Shown here piece by piece: positions 1 through 6,601 of a stretch of 14,649 nucleotides of DNA (position 1 is the stretch's first letter; each line of letters opens with the position of its first letter). This DNA is from Thermoplasmata archaeon (lineage in GTDB: Archaea; Thermoplasmatota; Thermoplasmata; Lutacidiplasmatales; UBA184). Position numbers and translations under genes: made by a program. Where the stretch lies: positions 1 to 14,649 of the forward strand of contig JASHSA010000021.1 in the NCBI GenBank assembly GCA_030037035.1, read 5' to 3'. Under the pieces are notes generated by a model. That model was not told where the DNA came from, searched no databases, and worked only from the letters and a program-made list of their open reading frames with translations.

Positions 1-1091
1 GCCGGGCGCGGCTTCGCGGCCGCCGGGAGGCCCGGACGGACCGGGGCCGGCTTCGCGGGAGCCTTCGCGGACGGGGGCGGGTGGAGCTTCGTCCACCGGC
101 GGCCGAGCGCCCGCTCGTAGAGGAGCTTCATGTACATCGCGTCGTGCTCGAGGAGCGGCGAGCTCGAGATCACCGTCACGTCGTAGTCGCGCTCGGCCAG
201 GAGCTCGGCGAGCGGGTCGAAGCGGACGAGCCCGCGCTTGATCGGCGTCAGCCGGAACTCCCCGGGACCGTAGAACTCGACCCCGGAGAAGTTGAGGTAG
301 AGCGCGCCGCCGGTCGCGCGCGCGAACTCCCGCACGATCGGCTCGAGCTGCTCCGGCTCCTCGAAGCTCGTGCGCTCGCGGGCGGCGAGATGCGGCAGGT
401 TCAGCACCGGGACGGTCCCCTTCGCCCGGCGTACGAGCTCGAGGACCTCCTCGCGCGTGCCGAAGACGTCCGGGTGGCCGCTCGGCTCGATCGCGAGGCG
501 GACCTTCCCTTTCGAGAACTTGCCGAGCCAGCCGGCGAGGTCGGTCGCGATCTCGGTCAGCGACTGGACGGAATCGCCGCGGTCGCCCGCCCCGTAGAAC
601 CCGAGATGCGTGACGGCGAGCCGGGCGCCCAGCCCCTGCGCGAGGACCCCGCTCCACTGGATCTGACGCGTCGACTGCTCGCGCGCGTCGCTCGAGCCGA
701 AGAAGTCGACGTAGTACGGCGCATGAAGGCTCAGCTCGACGTCGAGCCCGCGGGCGAGCGCCTTCGTCTGCTCGAGGTCGGCGGCGTCCTTCGCGAGGCT
801 CCAGGTCAGCGTCGTGAGCGAGTCGCGCCGTCGCACCGGCTGGGCGAACGCCTCGAGGGTCGGGGTCCCGCCGCCGCTGTCGGCGCCGCCGACGTTCACG
901 ATCAGCTGCTGCGGGATCTCGCGGGGGAGCTTGCCGATCTCCTCGTCCAGCGCGCGCCGCGTGAGCGGATTGACCTTGATGAACTGGATCTCCATCGCCG
1001 TGAGGCCCAGGTGGTGGACGTCGGCGATACCGTCACGGAGCGTCCGCCCTTTGCACGAAAGGGGGATCCCCGCCGGTCCGAATCGGATCAC
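1..1091 (-). CDS. Endonuclease IV-like TIM-barrel protein, partial (3' end beyond window)
   Basis: The reading frame is open from a GTG start to the left window edge, 363 codons visible and no stop. The N-terminus (FGPAGIPLSCKGRT) and the order of motifs match the archaeal endonuclease IV / AP-endonuclease-2 family, which cleaves DNA at abasic sites with a three-metal centre. Visible motifs are LHAPYY (121-127, H123), THLGFYG (161-167, H162), IEPSGH (201-206, E202) and H234. Several expected ligands are changed: N231 and A236 in the family's DxxHLHAR segment, Y265/N267 where His is expected, and S310 in ISSSP where the family has Glu. From about residue 335 there is a Pro/Ala/Lys-rich tail beyond the barrel. 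GTG is the only good start because an in-frame TGA lies three codons upstream. A TATA-like box sits 45-55 nt upstream, over the rlmE stop. Family assignment is fairly sure; activity is doubtful. Confidence 0.8.
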   Translation of the reverse strand, partial: MIRFGPAGIPLSCKGRTLRDGIADVHHLGLTAMEIQFIKVNPLTRRALDEEIGKLPREIPQQLIVNVGGADSGGGTPTLEAFAQPVRRRDSLTTLTWSLAKDAADLEQTKALARGLDVELSLHAPYYVDFFGSSDAREQSTRQIQWSGVLAQGLGARLAVTHLGFYGAGDRGDSVQSLTEIATDLAGWLGKFSKGKVRLAIEPSGHPDVFGTREEVLELVRRAKGTVPVLNLPHLAARERTSFEEPEQLEPIVREFARATGGALYLNFSGVEFYGPGEFRLTPIKRGLVRFDPLAELLAERDYDVTVISSSPLLEHDAMYMKLLYERALGRRWTKLHPPPSAKAPAKPAPVRPGLPAAAKPRP

Positions 1092-1135
1092 GAGCGATCA
1101 AGCCCCAAGCGAGGGTTTCGGGGTCAAGATTCGTA

Positions 1136-1146
1136 GCTATATATCG
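1136..1146 (-). promoter_or_regulatory. TATA-like box for the endonuclease IV-like gene
   Basis: On the minus strand the sequence reads CGATATATAGC, one of the most AT-rich short stretches in a GC-rich window. It overlaps the TAG stop of rlmE and lies about 50 nt upstream of the GTG start at 1091. With a start site some 25 nt downstream, the leader would be about 25 nt. The box is seen directly; its function as a promoter is inferred. Confidence 0.5.
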
Positions 1147-1781
1147 GGGCCTCGGGGACCCCGGTTCTCGGACGGAGCGTGCCCGGCGCGCCCCCGGTAG
1201 CCACGCGCCACGAGGTAGATCTCCGAGGAGGCCTCGCGCGACGCCGGCGGCTTCGTCCGGCGGACGAGCTCGAACGCCGCGTCGAGCTCGCGCTCGAGCC
1301 CGCCGACCAGTTCGCCGTCGAAGACCTTCGTCGCGAACGCCCCGCCGGGGGCGAGCACGCTCGCGGCGAGCCGGAACGCCTCGCGGGCAAGGTCGATCGA
1401 GCGGGCATGGTCGGTCGCGTACGCCCCGCTGATCCGTGGAGAGAGGTCGGAGAGGACCAGGTCGAACGGCGCGCTCCCGAGGCGGGAGACGAGCGCGGTC
1501 TCCCCGACCCGTCCGTGGACGACCCGCACGCCGTCGATCGGCTCGAACGAGCGAACGTCGACCGCGACGACGCTCCCGCGGGGACCGACGGCGTGCGCGG
1601 CGACGAGCGACCAGCCTCCCGGCGCCGCCCCGAGGTCGAGCACGCGGAGGCCCGGACGCAGCAGGTGAAAGCGACGGTCGAGGTACTCGAGCTTGTACGC
1701 GGCCCGGGAGCGCAGCCCCTCGCGCTGGGCCGCGCGGTAGTACGGGTCGCGTCGGCGCTCGGCGACGAACCGACGCCCCAT
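1137..1781 (-). CDS. rlmE: 23S rRNA 2'-O-ribose uridine methyltransferase RlmE/FtsJ
   Basis: A 214-aa cytoplasmic methyltransferase of the RrmJ/FtsJ family, which uses S-adenosylmethionine to methylate the 2'-hydroxyl of a uridine in the A-loop of 23S rRNA (U2552 in E. coli numbering). The N-terminus carries the typical basic YYRAAQREGLRSRAAYKL segment. The SAM-binding loop is DLGAAPGGWS at 49-58. The catalytic K-D-K-E tetrad is complete: K30, D112 in LVLSDLSP, K152 in TKVFDG and E187 in SEIYLV. Length is normal for the family; the last 20 or so residues form a Pro/Gly/Arg-rich tail. The ATG start has a GGAGG about 12 nt upstream. The gene begins 43 nt after tRNA-Pro and could be transcribed with it. 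Confidence 0.95.
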   Translation of the reverse strand: MGRRFVAERRRDPYYRAAQREGLRSRAAYKLEYLDRRFHLLRPGLRVLDLGAAPGGWSLVAAHAVGPRGSVVAVDVRSFEPIDGVRVVHGRVGETALVSRLGSAPFDLVLSDLSPRISGAYATDHARSIDLAREAFRLAASVLAPGGAFATKVFDGELVGGLERELDAAFELVRRTKPPASREASSEIYLVARGYRGRAGHAPSENRGPRGPDI

Positions 1782-1824
1782 CGGCCGTCCGACCCTCCGC
1801 GCCTAGAAGAGCGGGAGCACGGGG

Positions 1825-1899
1825 TGGGGCCGTCCGAATTTGAATCGGAGTCTCTTGCACCCCAAGCAAGAAGGATGGTCCAAGCTACCCCACGGCCCC
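1825..1899 (-). tRNA. tRNA-Pro (anticodon GGG)
   Basis: A complete 75-nt cloverleaf can be folded by eye on the minus strand. The acceptor stem is GGGGCCG with CGGCCCC, seven perfect pairs, with discriminator A. The anticodon stem CTTGC/GCAAG encloses the loop TTGGGGT, giving anticodon GGG at 1861-1863. The T stem TCCGA/TCGGA encloses TTCAAAT. The D arm contains AGCTTGG, and the variable loop is 4 nt. No CCA is encoded (the bases after the discriminator are CCCC), so the 3' end must be added by CCA-transferase. No intron is seen. It lies between a small membrane-protein gene and rlmE. Confidence 0.93.
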
Positions 1900-1932
1900 T
1901 TCCACCGCCGGCGGGGCGCGGACCCGGGCCCC

Positions 1933-1944
1933 CGAGATAACCCT
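1933..1944 (-). promoter_or_regulatory. Candidate TATA box for tRNA-Pro
   Basis: The minus strand reads GGGTTATCTCGG here, about 35-45 nt before the mature 5' end of the tRNA. This is a reasonable distance for an archaeal TATA box when a short 5' leader is removed. A very similar CCTTATCTC occurs before the gene starting at 2933. Function is inferred. Confidence 0.4.
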
Positions 1945-2000
1945 TCCGGGGCGCGCGCTCCTCGAGGCCGCGCGCGAGGCGCCGTCCGGCGCGCTCGCCG

Positions 2001-2177
2001 CTAGTGGACGAACCACCAGGTCGTGATCCCGACGACGGCGATGACGGTCGTGTTCAGGAGCGCGAGCCAGAAGAACCCCCAGAGCTCATGCCGGCCTTCC
2101 TGGGGACCGACGGAGGCGCTCGGCGTCGAGCCGCCGGCGTACGGCGTGTAGGGCGTGCGGAACGTCTCGTCGCCCAT
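2001..2177 (-). CDS. Small single-helix membrane protein (58 aa)
   Basis: A 58-aa ORF from ATG at 2177 to TAG at 2001-2003. The first 30 residues are polar (FRTPYTPYAGGSTPSASVG). Residues 31-57 form one hydrophobic helix rich in Trp and Phe (ELWGFFWLALL, then VIAVVGITTWWFVH at the C-terminus). It follows the 234-aa gene by 51 nt, with a GATAAG box about 27 nt before the ATG. It is close to ctaA/ctaB, so a role as a small subunit or assembly partner of the oxidase is possible; Thermus ba3 oxidase has such a one-helix subunit (IIa). I recognise no family. The clean helix and correctly placed promoter-like box support a real gene, but size and base composition limit certainty. Confidence 0.62.
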   Translation of the reverse strand: MGDETFRTPYTPYAGGSTPSASVGPQEGRHELWGFFWLALLNTTVIAVVGITTWWFVH

Positions 2178-2199
2178 CCTCGGACCGAGGGTCCCGCCG

Positions 2200-2210
2200 G
2201 CTCTTATCGA
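2200..2210 (-). promoter_or_regulatory. Candidate TATA box for the 58-aa gene
   Basis: The minus strand reads GTCGATAAGAG, centred about 27 nt upstream of the ATG at 2177. This spacing would give a transcript with almost no leader. The motif is weak and partly in inverted orientation compared with the other TTATC boxes of the window. Confidence 0.3.
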
Positions 2211-2228
2211 CCCGGTTCGAGCGGCGGC

Positions 2229-2933
2229 CTACGCGGCGAACCAGGGAAGGCGGGCCGCCGGGCCGCTCGGCTTGAGCACGAGCAGGTGCAGGTTCGTGCC
2301 GGCGTCGCCCGGCGCGTAGCTGTCCCGCTGGGCGAGCTGATAGAGCAGGAAGAGGGCGTCCTCGTCGCTCTGCACGCCGAGGGAGCGGTGGACGTCGACC
2401 CCGAAGTGCGTCCGCAGCAGGCCGAGCATCTCGGAGAAGTCGATCGACCCGCCCCCGTCCTCGTCGCGCGCGCGACGGAAGAGGCCGACGACGACCCCGG
2501 TCGCGACGCGCAGCACCTCGACCGGGCGCAGGCAGCGCAGGGCGAAGTGGGCGGAGCGCCCGGCGTCGGGCGACGGCGGGACGACCAGGATCGAGACGTC
2601 GTGCTCGACCGCGGCCCGGCCCGCCTGGGCGAGGCGGTCCCAGGCCTCCTCGGCGGCGGCGTCGCTCGGGGCGACGAAGATCGCCCGACGCGTGGGCGTC
2701 GCCGCGCCGCGGGCGAGCCAGCGGTCGATCCCCTCGGCGAGCGACGGGCGCTCCTGCTCGGGGACGAAGACCGGGAACGTCCGGCGGGGCACGCCGGATT
2801 CCTGGACCCAGAACGTCGCCTCCGGCTCGCCCGCGCGGCGGCCCGGGGCGACCTTCGCGTAGCCGAGGCGACGCAGCACCGTCTCCGCGTCGCGCGAGCG
2901 GTCGGTCGAGGGCACAGCGCGTCGAGCCTCCAT
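2229..2933 (-). CDS. Hypothetical protein (234 aa), no family recognised
   Basis: A 234-aa protein without a signal peptide or clear membrane helix, so probably cytoplasmic. I do not recognise a family. The N-terminal 75 residues alternate helix and strand (AETVLRRLGYAKV, then TFWVQESGVPRRTFPVFV). A middle part resembles an alpha/beta fold (RRAIFVAPSDAAAEEAWDRL, then HDVSILVVPP). The last third has a predicted helical stretch (VEVLRVATGVVVGLF) and IDFSEMLGLLRTHFGVDV. There is a single Cys, in ALRCLRP, and no metal-binding pattern. The ATG start follows a CCTTATCTC box by about 29 nt, which implies its own near-leaderless promoter 51 nt after ctaB. Position beside ctaB and the 58-aa membrane protein may mean a link to respiration, but nothing in the sequence shows it. 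Confidence 0.8.
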   Translation of the reverse strand: MEARRAVPSTDRSRDAETVLRRLGYAKVAPGRRAGEPEATFWVQESGVPRRTFPVFVPEQERPSLAEGIDRWLARGAATPTRRAIFVAPSDAAAEEAWDRLAQAGRAAVEHDVSILVVPPSPDAGRSAHFALRCLRPVEVLRVATGVVVGLFRRARDEDGGGSIDFSEMLGLLRTHFGVDVHRSLGVQSDEDALFLLYQLAQRDSYAPGDAGTNLHLLVLKPSGPAARLPWFAA

Positions 2934-2956
2934 CGGTACGGAACTAGTTCGCCTCC

Positions 2957-2966
2957 TGAGATAAGG
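2957..2966 (-). promoter_or_regulatory. TATA-like box for the 234-aa gene
   Basis: The minus strand reads CCTTATCTCA, centred 29 nt upstream of the ATG at 2933. This is the spacing expected if transcription starts at or just before the start codon. No good ribosome-binding site lies directly before the ATG, which supports a leaderless transcript. Confidence 0.5.
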
Positions 2967-2984
2967 ACTGCGCGCCGCAGGCGC

Positions 2985-3938
2985 TCAGAAACCGGCGCGC
3001 ACGCCGTCCCGGAGCCACCAGGCGTTCGCCGCGACGACCGCGACGACCGCGAGGAGATACGGGCCCGAGAAGACGAACCCGCGCCGCGCGAGCGGGCGGC
3101 TGACGCCGAACCAGAGCGGCGCGGTGACCGCGACGAACGCCGCGCCGAGCGCGAGCAGGGCGACGCTCGCCGGCCAGGCGGTCGCCCCGCTCAGGCCGAC
3201 GGCGCCCCCCGCGACGACGAGCAGGCCGGCGGAGACGACGACGACCTTCCCCGAGAACGCGGGGTCGTCCATCCTCGGCAGCATCGGAAGTCCCGCGCGG
3301 GCGTAGTCGTCGCGCAGGACGAGCGCGAGGCTCCAGAAGTGCGGCGGGGTCCACAGGAAGACGAGCAGCGCGAGCAGGAGCGCGCCGGTGGTCCAGCCGC
3401 CGACGGCCGCCGCGCTCCCGGCGAGCGCCGGGGCGCTGCCGGCAAAGCCGCCGATCACGATGTTCCAGCTCGAGCGGCGCTTCAGCCAGGCGGTGTAGAC
3501 GACAACGTACGTCCCCGCGCCGAGCGCGATCGAGAGCCCGGTGAGCGGGTTGAGCAGCACGCTCGCGAGGCCGACGCCCGCCCCGACGAGCGCGAGCCCG
3601 ACGCCCGCGACCGCGCCGCCGACCCGGATCCTCTCGGCCGCGAGCGGCCGGCCGCGCGTCCGCCGCATCCGCGGGTCGAGGTCGCGGTCGAGGTAGTGGT
3701 TGAGCATCCCCGAGCCGGCGCTCGCCGCGGCGCCGGTCGCGACGAGCAGTCCGAGGCGGACGAGGTCGATCGACCTCGGCGAGGCGATCAGGAAGCCGCC
3801 GACGGCGACCAGGCAGATCAGCGCCGTGATCCCCGGCTTCGCGAGCGAGAACCAGTCGCCGAGCGTCCCGCGCGCCGCGCTCCCCGCGTCCGGAGCGGCG
3901 CGGGCGTCGGCCGAGCCGGGCCTGCTTGAGGGCTCCAT
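2985..3938 (-). CDS. ctaB: Protoheme IX farnesyltransferase (heme O synthase)
   Basis: A 317-aa polytopic membrane enzyme that transfers a farnesyl group to protoheme to make heme O, the precursor of heme A for the oxidase encoded upstream. The UbiA-type prenyltransferase signature is clear: NHYLDRDLDPRMRRTRGRPL, with Asp residues that bind the Mg-diphosphate, followed by YTAWLKRRSSWNIVIGGFAGSAPALAG and the CtaB-specific WTPPHFWSLAL. Eight or nine hydrophobic segments follow a polar N-terminal stretch of about 25 residues. The frame stays open upstream through ctaA, but the ATG at 3938 is the sensible start because it excludes ctaA and matches family length. It lies 26 nt after the ctaA stop, with a 6-bp hairpin in the gap, and is read in the same operon. 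Confidence 0.95.
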   Translation of the reverse strand: MEPSSRPGSADARAAPDAGSAARGTLGDWFSLAKPGITALICLVAVGGFLIASPRSIDLVRLGLLVATGAAASAGSGMLNHYLDRDLDPRMRRTRGRPLAAERIRVGGAVAGVGLALVGAGVGLASVLLNPLTGLSIALGAGTYVVVYTAWLKRRSSWNIVIGGFAGSAPALAGSAAAVGGWTTGALLLALLVFLWTPPHFWSLALVLRDDYARAGLPMLPRMDDPAFSGKVVVVSAGLLVVAGGAVGLSGATAWPASVALLALGAAFVAVTAPLWFGVSRPLARRGFVFSGPYLLAVVAVVAANAWWLRDGVRAGF

Positions 3939-3944
3939 CGCCCC

Positions 3945-3960
3945 GCCCCGGGTCCGGGGC
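3945..3960 (-). other. Hairpin between ctaA and ctaB
   Basis: A perfect 6-bp inverted repeat (GCCCCG and CGGGGC, 4-nt loop) fills most of the 26-nt gap between the ctaA stop and the ctaB ATG, ending 6 nt before the start codon. It could affect ctaB translation. In DNA this rich in GC it may also be chance. There is no T-tract, so it is unlikely to be a terminator. Confidence 0.35.
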
Positions 3961-3964
3961 CCTC

Positions 3965-4540
3965 TTAGCCCCCCCGGGGCCGGGAGAACGGCGCCGGCTG
4001 GCGCTGCGCCGCCGGTTCGGAGCGTTGCGGGGCGCTCGGTGCCTGCTCCTCGGAGGCGCGCCGGGCCCAGTCGAGCCAGCGCCGCGGCATCTCGCGCAGG
4101 TTGGCGAGGAGCGCGAGCACGAGCAGCAGGCCGAACAGGGCGGTCGCGACGGCGAGGTGGACGAGGATGAACTCGACCTGGAGCTGGCTCTCGACGACCA
4201 GGCCGCCCAGCAGCGCTTCCACGACGACCAGGCCGAGCGACGCCGCCGAGAGCCGGAGCAGGATCGGACGCCGGCGCTCGTAGGCGAGCCCGAGCAGCGT
4301 CAGCGCGAGGACCGTGATGCCGAGGAAGAACGCCGAGACGCGGTGGCTCCACTCGACCATCGCCGCCCCCTGGACGTGCGGGAGGAGGTCGTACCCCGGG
4401 TAGCAGGTCGGCCAGTGCGGGCAGCCGAGCCCGTCGCCGCTCGCCATCACCGTGCCGCCGAGCAGGATCGTCGAGTAGCAGAGGAGCGCCGCGACCAGCG
4501 CGACGCAGCGGAAGAGGTCGTGGCCCCGTGCGCTCGCCAC
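3965..4540 (-). CDS. ctaA: Heme A synthase, compact archaeal type
   Basis: A 191-aa membrane protein of the COX15/CtaA family, which oxidises the C8 methyl group of heme O to the formyl group of heme A. It has only four helices, about half the size of the bacterial enzyme, as known for the compact archaeal form. The first external loop has the typical GGTVMASGDGLGCPHWPTC, with cysteines C40 and C46 that may form the family's disulfide. Heme-binding histidines are H66 in EWSHR and H128 in FILVHLAVAT; E63 precedes H66 as expected. The last 35 residues are Pro/Gln/Ala-rich and probably disordered. The start is GTG, one base after the coxA stop, with GGAGGG upstream inside coxA; translation is probably coupled. 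Confidence 0.9.
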   Translation of the reverse strand: MASARGHDLFRCVALVAALLCYSTILLGGTVMASGDGLGCPHWPTCYPGYDLLPHVQGAAMVEWSHRVSAFFLGITVLALTLLGLAYERRRPILLRLSAASLGLVVVEALLGGLVVESQLQVEFILVHLAVATALFGLLLVLALLANLREMPRRWLDWARRASEEQAPSAPQRSEPAAQRQPAPFSRPRGG

Positions 4541-4541
4541 G

Positions 4542-6236
4542 CTACGGGCCCTCCGACCGGGCGACGCTCGGCACCGGGACCGGCACGCGCGCCGGCAGGG
4601 GGGCCGGCGTCGGGCCGGTCATCGTCGACGGGAGCGGCTCGCCCCACGGGTCCGCGGTCGTGACGGGCGCGCCGGCGTAGTAGGAGTAGACCATGTTGAA
4701 GACGAAGACGAGCTGGCCGATGCCGAAGATGTACGAACCCATCGTCGCGAGGAAGTTGAGCGCCTGGAAGTTGCCCACGTACAGGTAGGTGTAGACACGG
4801 CGGGGCATCCCTTCCGCGCCGAGGATGAACATCGGGAAGAGCAGCAGGTTCACCCCGACGTAGGAGAGGATGAAGTGCAGGTGGCCGAGCTTCTGGTTGT
4901 ACCAGCGCCGCGTCAGGATCGGGAAGTAGAAGTAGATCCCGGCGAAGATCGCCATCAGCGTCCCGCCGAGCAGGATGTAGTGGAAGTGCGCCACGACGAA
5001 GTACGTGCCGTGGTAGAGGTAGTCGATCGGGACCGACGCGAGCATCAGGCCCGAGAGCCCCCCGATGACGAAGCCGGTGATGAACGCGACCGAGAACCAC
5101 ATCGGCACCGCCATCCAGATGCGGCCGCCCCAGAGCGTCGCGACCCAGTTGAACGTCTTGACGGCGCTCGGGACGGCGATCGCCATCGTCGTGAGCATGA
5201 AGACGAACCGGATGTTCGTCGCGATCCCCGTCACGAACATGTGGTGCTCCCAGACGGCGAACGAGAGGACGCCGAACGCCCCGAGGCTGATCGCCATCGC
5301 CCCGTAGCCGTAGATGTCCTTGCGGGCGAGCTTCGGGATGACCGTGGAGATGATCCCGAACGCCGGTAAGACCATCACGTAGACCTCCGGGTGGGCGAAG
5401 AACCAGAAGATGTTCTGGTAGAGCAGCGCGCCGCCGAGCGGCGTGCCGTTGACCGCCGCGAGGATGTGCGTCCCGAACAGTCGGTCGGAGAGGATCATCG
5501 TGAGGCCGATCGACAGGCTCGGCAGCGCGAAGATCAGCAGGACCGAGTTGATCAGCATCGACCAGACGAACAGCGGCATGTTCCAGTAGTGGACGCCGGG
5601 GGCGCGGTGCTTGATGATCGTGACGAGGAAGTTGACGGAGCCGAGCATCGACGAGACCGTCAGGATGTGCAGCCCGAGGATCCAGAGGTCGATCCCGTCC
5701 CCGGGGAGCGTCACCGACAACGGCACGTAGCCGGTCCAGCCGGCGTTGGCGTTCGACAGGATCAAGATCACCCCGGCCGGGGGGAGGAGCCAGAAGGCGA
5801 TCGCGTTGATCCGCGGGAGCGCCATCTCCCGCGAGCCGATCATCGACGGGACGAGGAGGTTGCCGAAGCCGGCGAGCGTCGGCATGATGAACATGAAGAT
5901 CATCAGCACGCCGTGCATCGTGAACAAGGTCGAGTAGACGTCCGGGGAGATCCCGAGGGTCGTCTGCGGGTCCAGCCCGAGGCCCTGGACGAACCCCAGG
6001 TCGGTCCGGATCAGGATCGCGTAGATCCCTCCGATGAAGAAGAACACGATGCCGGTGACGATGTACATCAGGCCGATCCGGCGGTGGTCGGTGGTGAACA
6101 GCCACTTGCGGATCGCGCCGACGAGCCACGGTCCCCGGTAGCTGAGGATCCCCCACAGGAACGCGGCGAGCCCGACGACGACCGCGATCTCGGTCTCGAG
6201 GCTCGTGACCCCGCTCGCCGGCGCCGCGAGGCTCAC
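4542..6236 (-). CDS. coxA: Heme-copper oxidase subunit I (A-type, aa3-like)
   Basis: A 564-aa catalytic subunit with about 12 helices that reduces oxygen to water and pumps protons. Low-spin heme ligands are H108 (TMHGV) and H419; high-spin heme ligand is H417 (VAHFHYILLGG). CuB ligands are H282, H331 and H332, and Y286 in HPEVY is the expected cross-linked tyrosine. E284 of HPEVY places it in the A1 class. K360 of the K-channel is present (AVPSAVKTFNW), with S357 where Thr is usual. At the D-channel entrance the usual Asp is replaced by E137 (IGSREMALPRINA). The C-terminal 35 residues are Pro-rich. The GTG start overlaps the TGA of the preceding gene (GTGA). With CuA-containing subunit II nearby it should be a cytochrome c- or cupredoxin-oxidising enzyme rather than a quinol oxidase. 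Confidence 0.97.
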   Translation of the reverse strand: MSLAAPASGVTSLETEIAVVVGLAAFLWGILSYRGPWLVGAIRKWLFTTDHRRIGLMYIVTGIVFFFIGGIYAILIRTDLGFVQGLGLDPQTTLGISPDVYSTLFTMHGVLMIFMFIMPTLAGFGNLLVPSMIGSREMALPRINAIAFWLLPPAGVILILSNANAGWTGYVPLSVTLPGDGIDLWILGLHILTVSSMLGSVNFLVTIIKHRAPGVHYWNMPLFVWSMLINSVLLIFALPSLSIGLTMILSDRLFGTHILAAVNGTPLGGALLYQNIFWFFAHPEVYVMVLPAFGIISTVIPKLARKDIYGYGAMAISLGAFGVLSFAVWEHHMFVTGIATNIRFVFMLTTMAIAVPSAVKTFNWVATLWGGRIWMAVPMWFSVAFITGFVIGGLSGLMLASVPIDYLYHGTYFVVAHFHYILLGGTLMAIFAGIYFYFPILTRRWYNQKLGHLHFILSYVGVNLLLFPMFILGAEGMPRRVYTYLYVGNFQALNFLATMGSYIFGIGQLVFVFNMVYSYYAGAPVTTADPWGEPLPSTMTGPTPAPLPARVPVPVPSVARSEGP

Positions 6237-6601
6237 GTGAGCACCCCCGCGAGGAGGTAGGCGACCGCGGCGACGGTCGCCGCGAGGAGGACGACCTTCA
6301 GCAGCGTGACCCAGCTGACCGTCGTGAGCAGCGGCCGGGGGCTCGGGCGGAAGCGCCGCCCGAGCGGCCAGACGCGGTAGCTCCGGTCGATCACGTGGAA
6401 GATCGCCGCCGTCATCAGCGACATCAGCGCGATCGCGAAGCCGAACGAGCGCTCGTTGCCGGGAGCGCTGAGCGAGCCGAGGGAGAGCACGTAGTAGATC
6501 AGGACCGCGATGCCGACCAGCATCAGCACCGTGACGACGCTGTAGAGCTCGAGGACCCGCCGCTGCAGCGCGGCGAGGTCGCCCTCCGGTCCGCTACTCA
6601 A
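6233..6601 (-). CDS. Three-helix membrane protein between cytochrome b and coxA
   Basis: A 122-aa membrane protein with helices at about 20-42, 54-72 and 95-119. It has one His inside or at the end of helix 2 (AIFHVIDRSYRVWPL) followed by a basic loop (GRRFRPSPRP). I recognise no family. The probable start is TTG, which gives an 8-nt overlap with the upstream gene (TTGAGTAG) and has GGTGGAG just before it. No ATG or GTG is available before the first helix. It ends in the GTGA overlap with coxA, so it is probably translated with coxA. It could be a small oxidase subunit (subunit III or IV analogue) or a linker between the bc-type complex and the oxidase. No copper- or heme-binding motif is seen. 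Confidence 0.82.
   Translation of the reverse strand: MSSGPEGDLAALQRRVLELYSVVTVLMLVGIAVLIYYVLSLGSLSAPGNERSFGFAIALMSLMTAAIFHVIDRSYRVWPLGRRFRPSPRPLLTTVSWVTLLKVVLLAATVAAVAYLLAGVLT

Noticed and set aside
1979..1992. 5-bp inverted repeat after the 58-aa gene as a terminator
   Set aside because: The stem is short, there is no T-rich tract, and such stems are common by chance in this GC-rich DNA.
2004..3929. Long plus-strand frame of 641 codons, and similar long plus-strand frames at 81-1136, 1179-1940, 5391-6260, 7582-9258, 9420-10742 and 11186-12319
   Set aside because: They are antisense to well-supported genes, and their proteins are Arg/Asp/Glu/Pro-rich without domains. Such mirror frames are expected in very GC-rich DNA.
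2985..4352. Longer version of ctaB starting inside ctaA
   Set aside because: The added 138 residues are Arg/Pro-rich sequence antiparallel in composition to a real gene and overlap ctaA. The ATG at 3938 gives the normal family length.
4731..4741. GTACGAAC octamer inside coxA
   Set aside because: It lies in coding sequence far from any promoter and lacks the CGCC extension, so it is treated as background for the promoter element.
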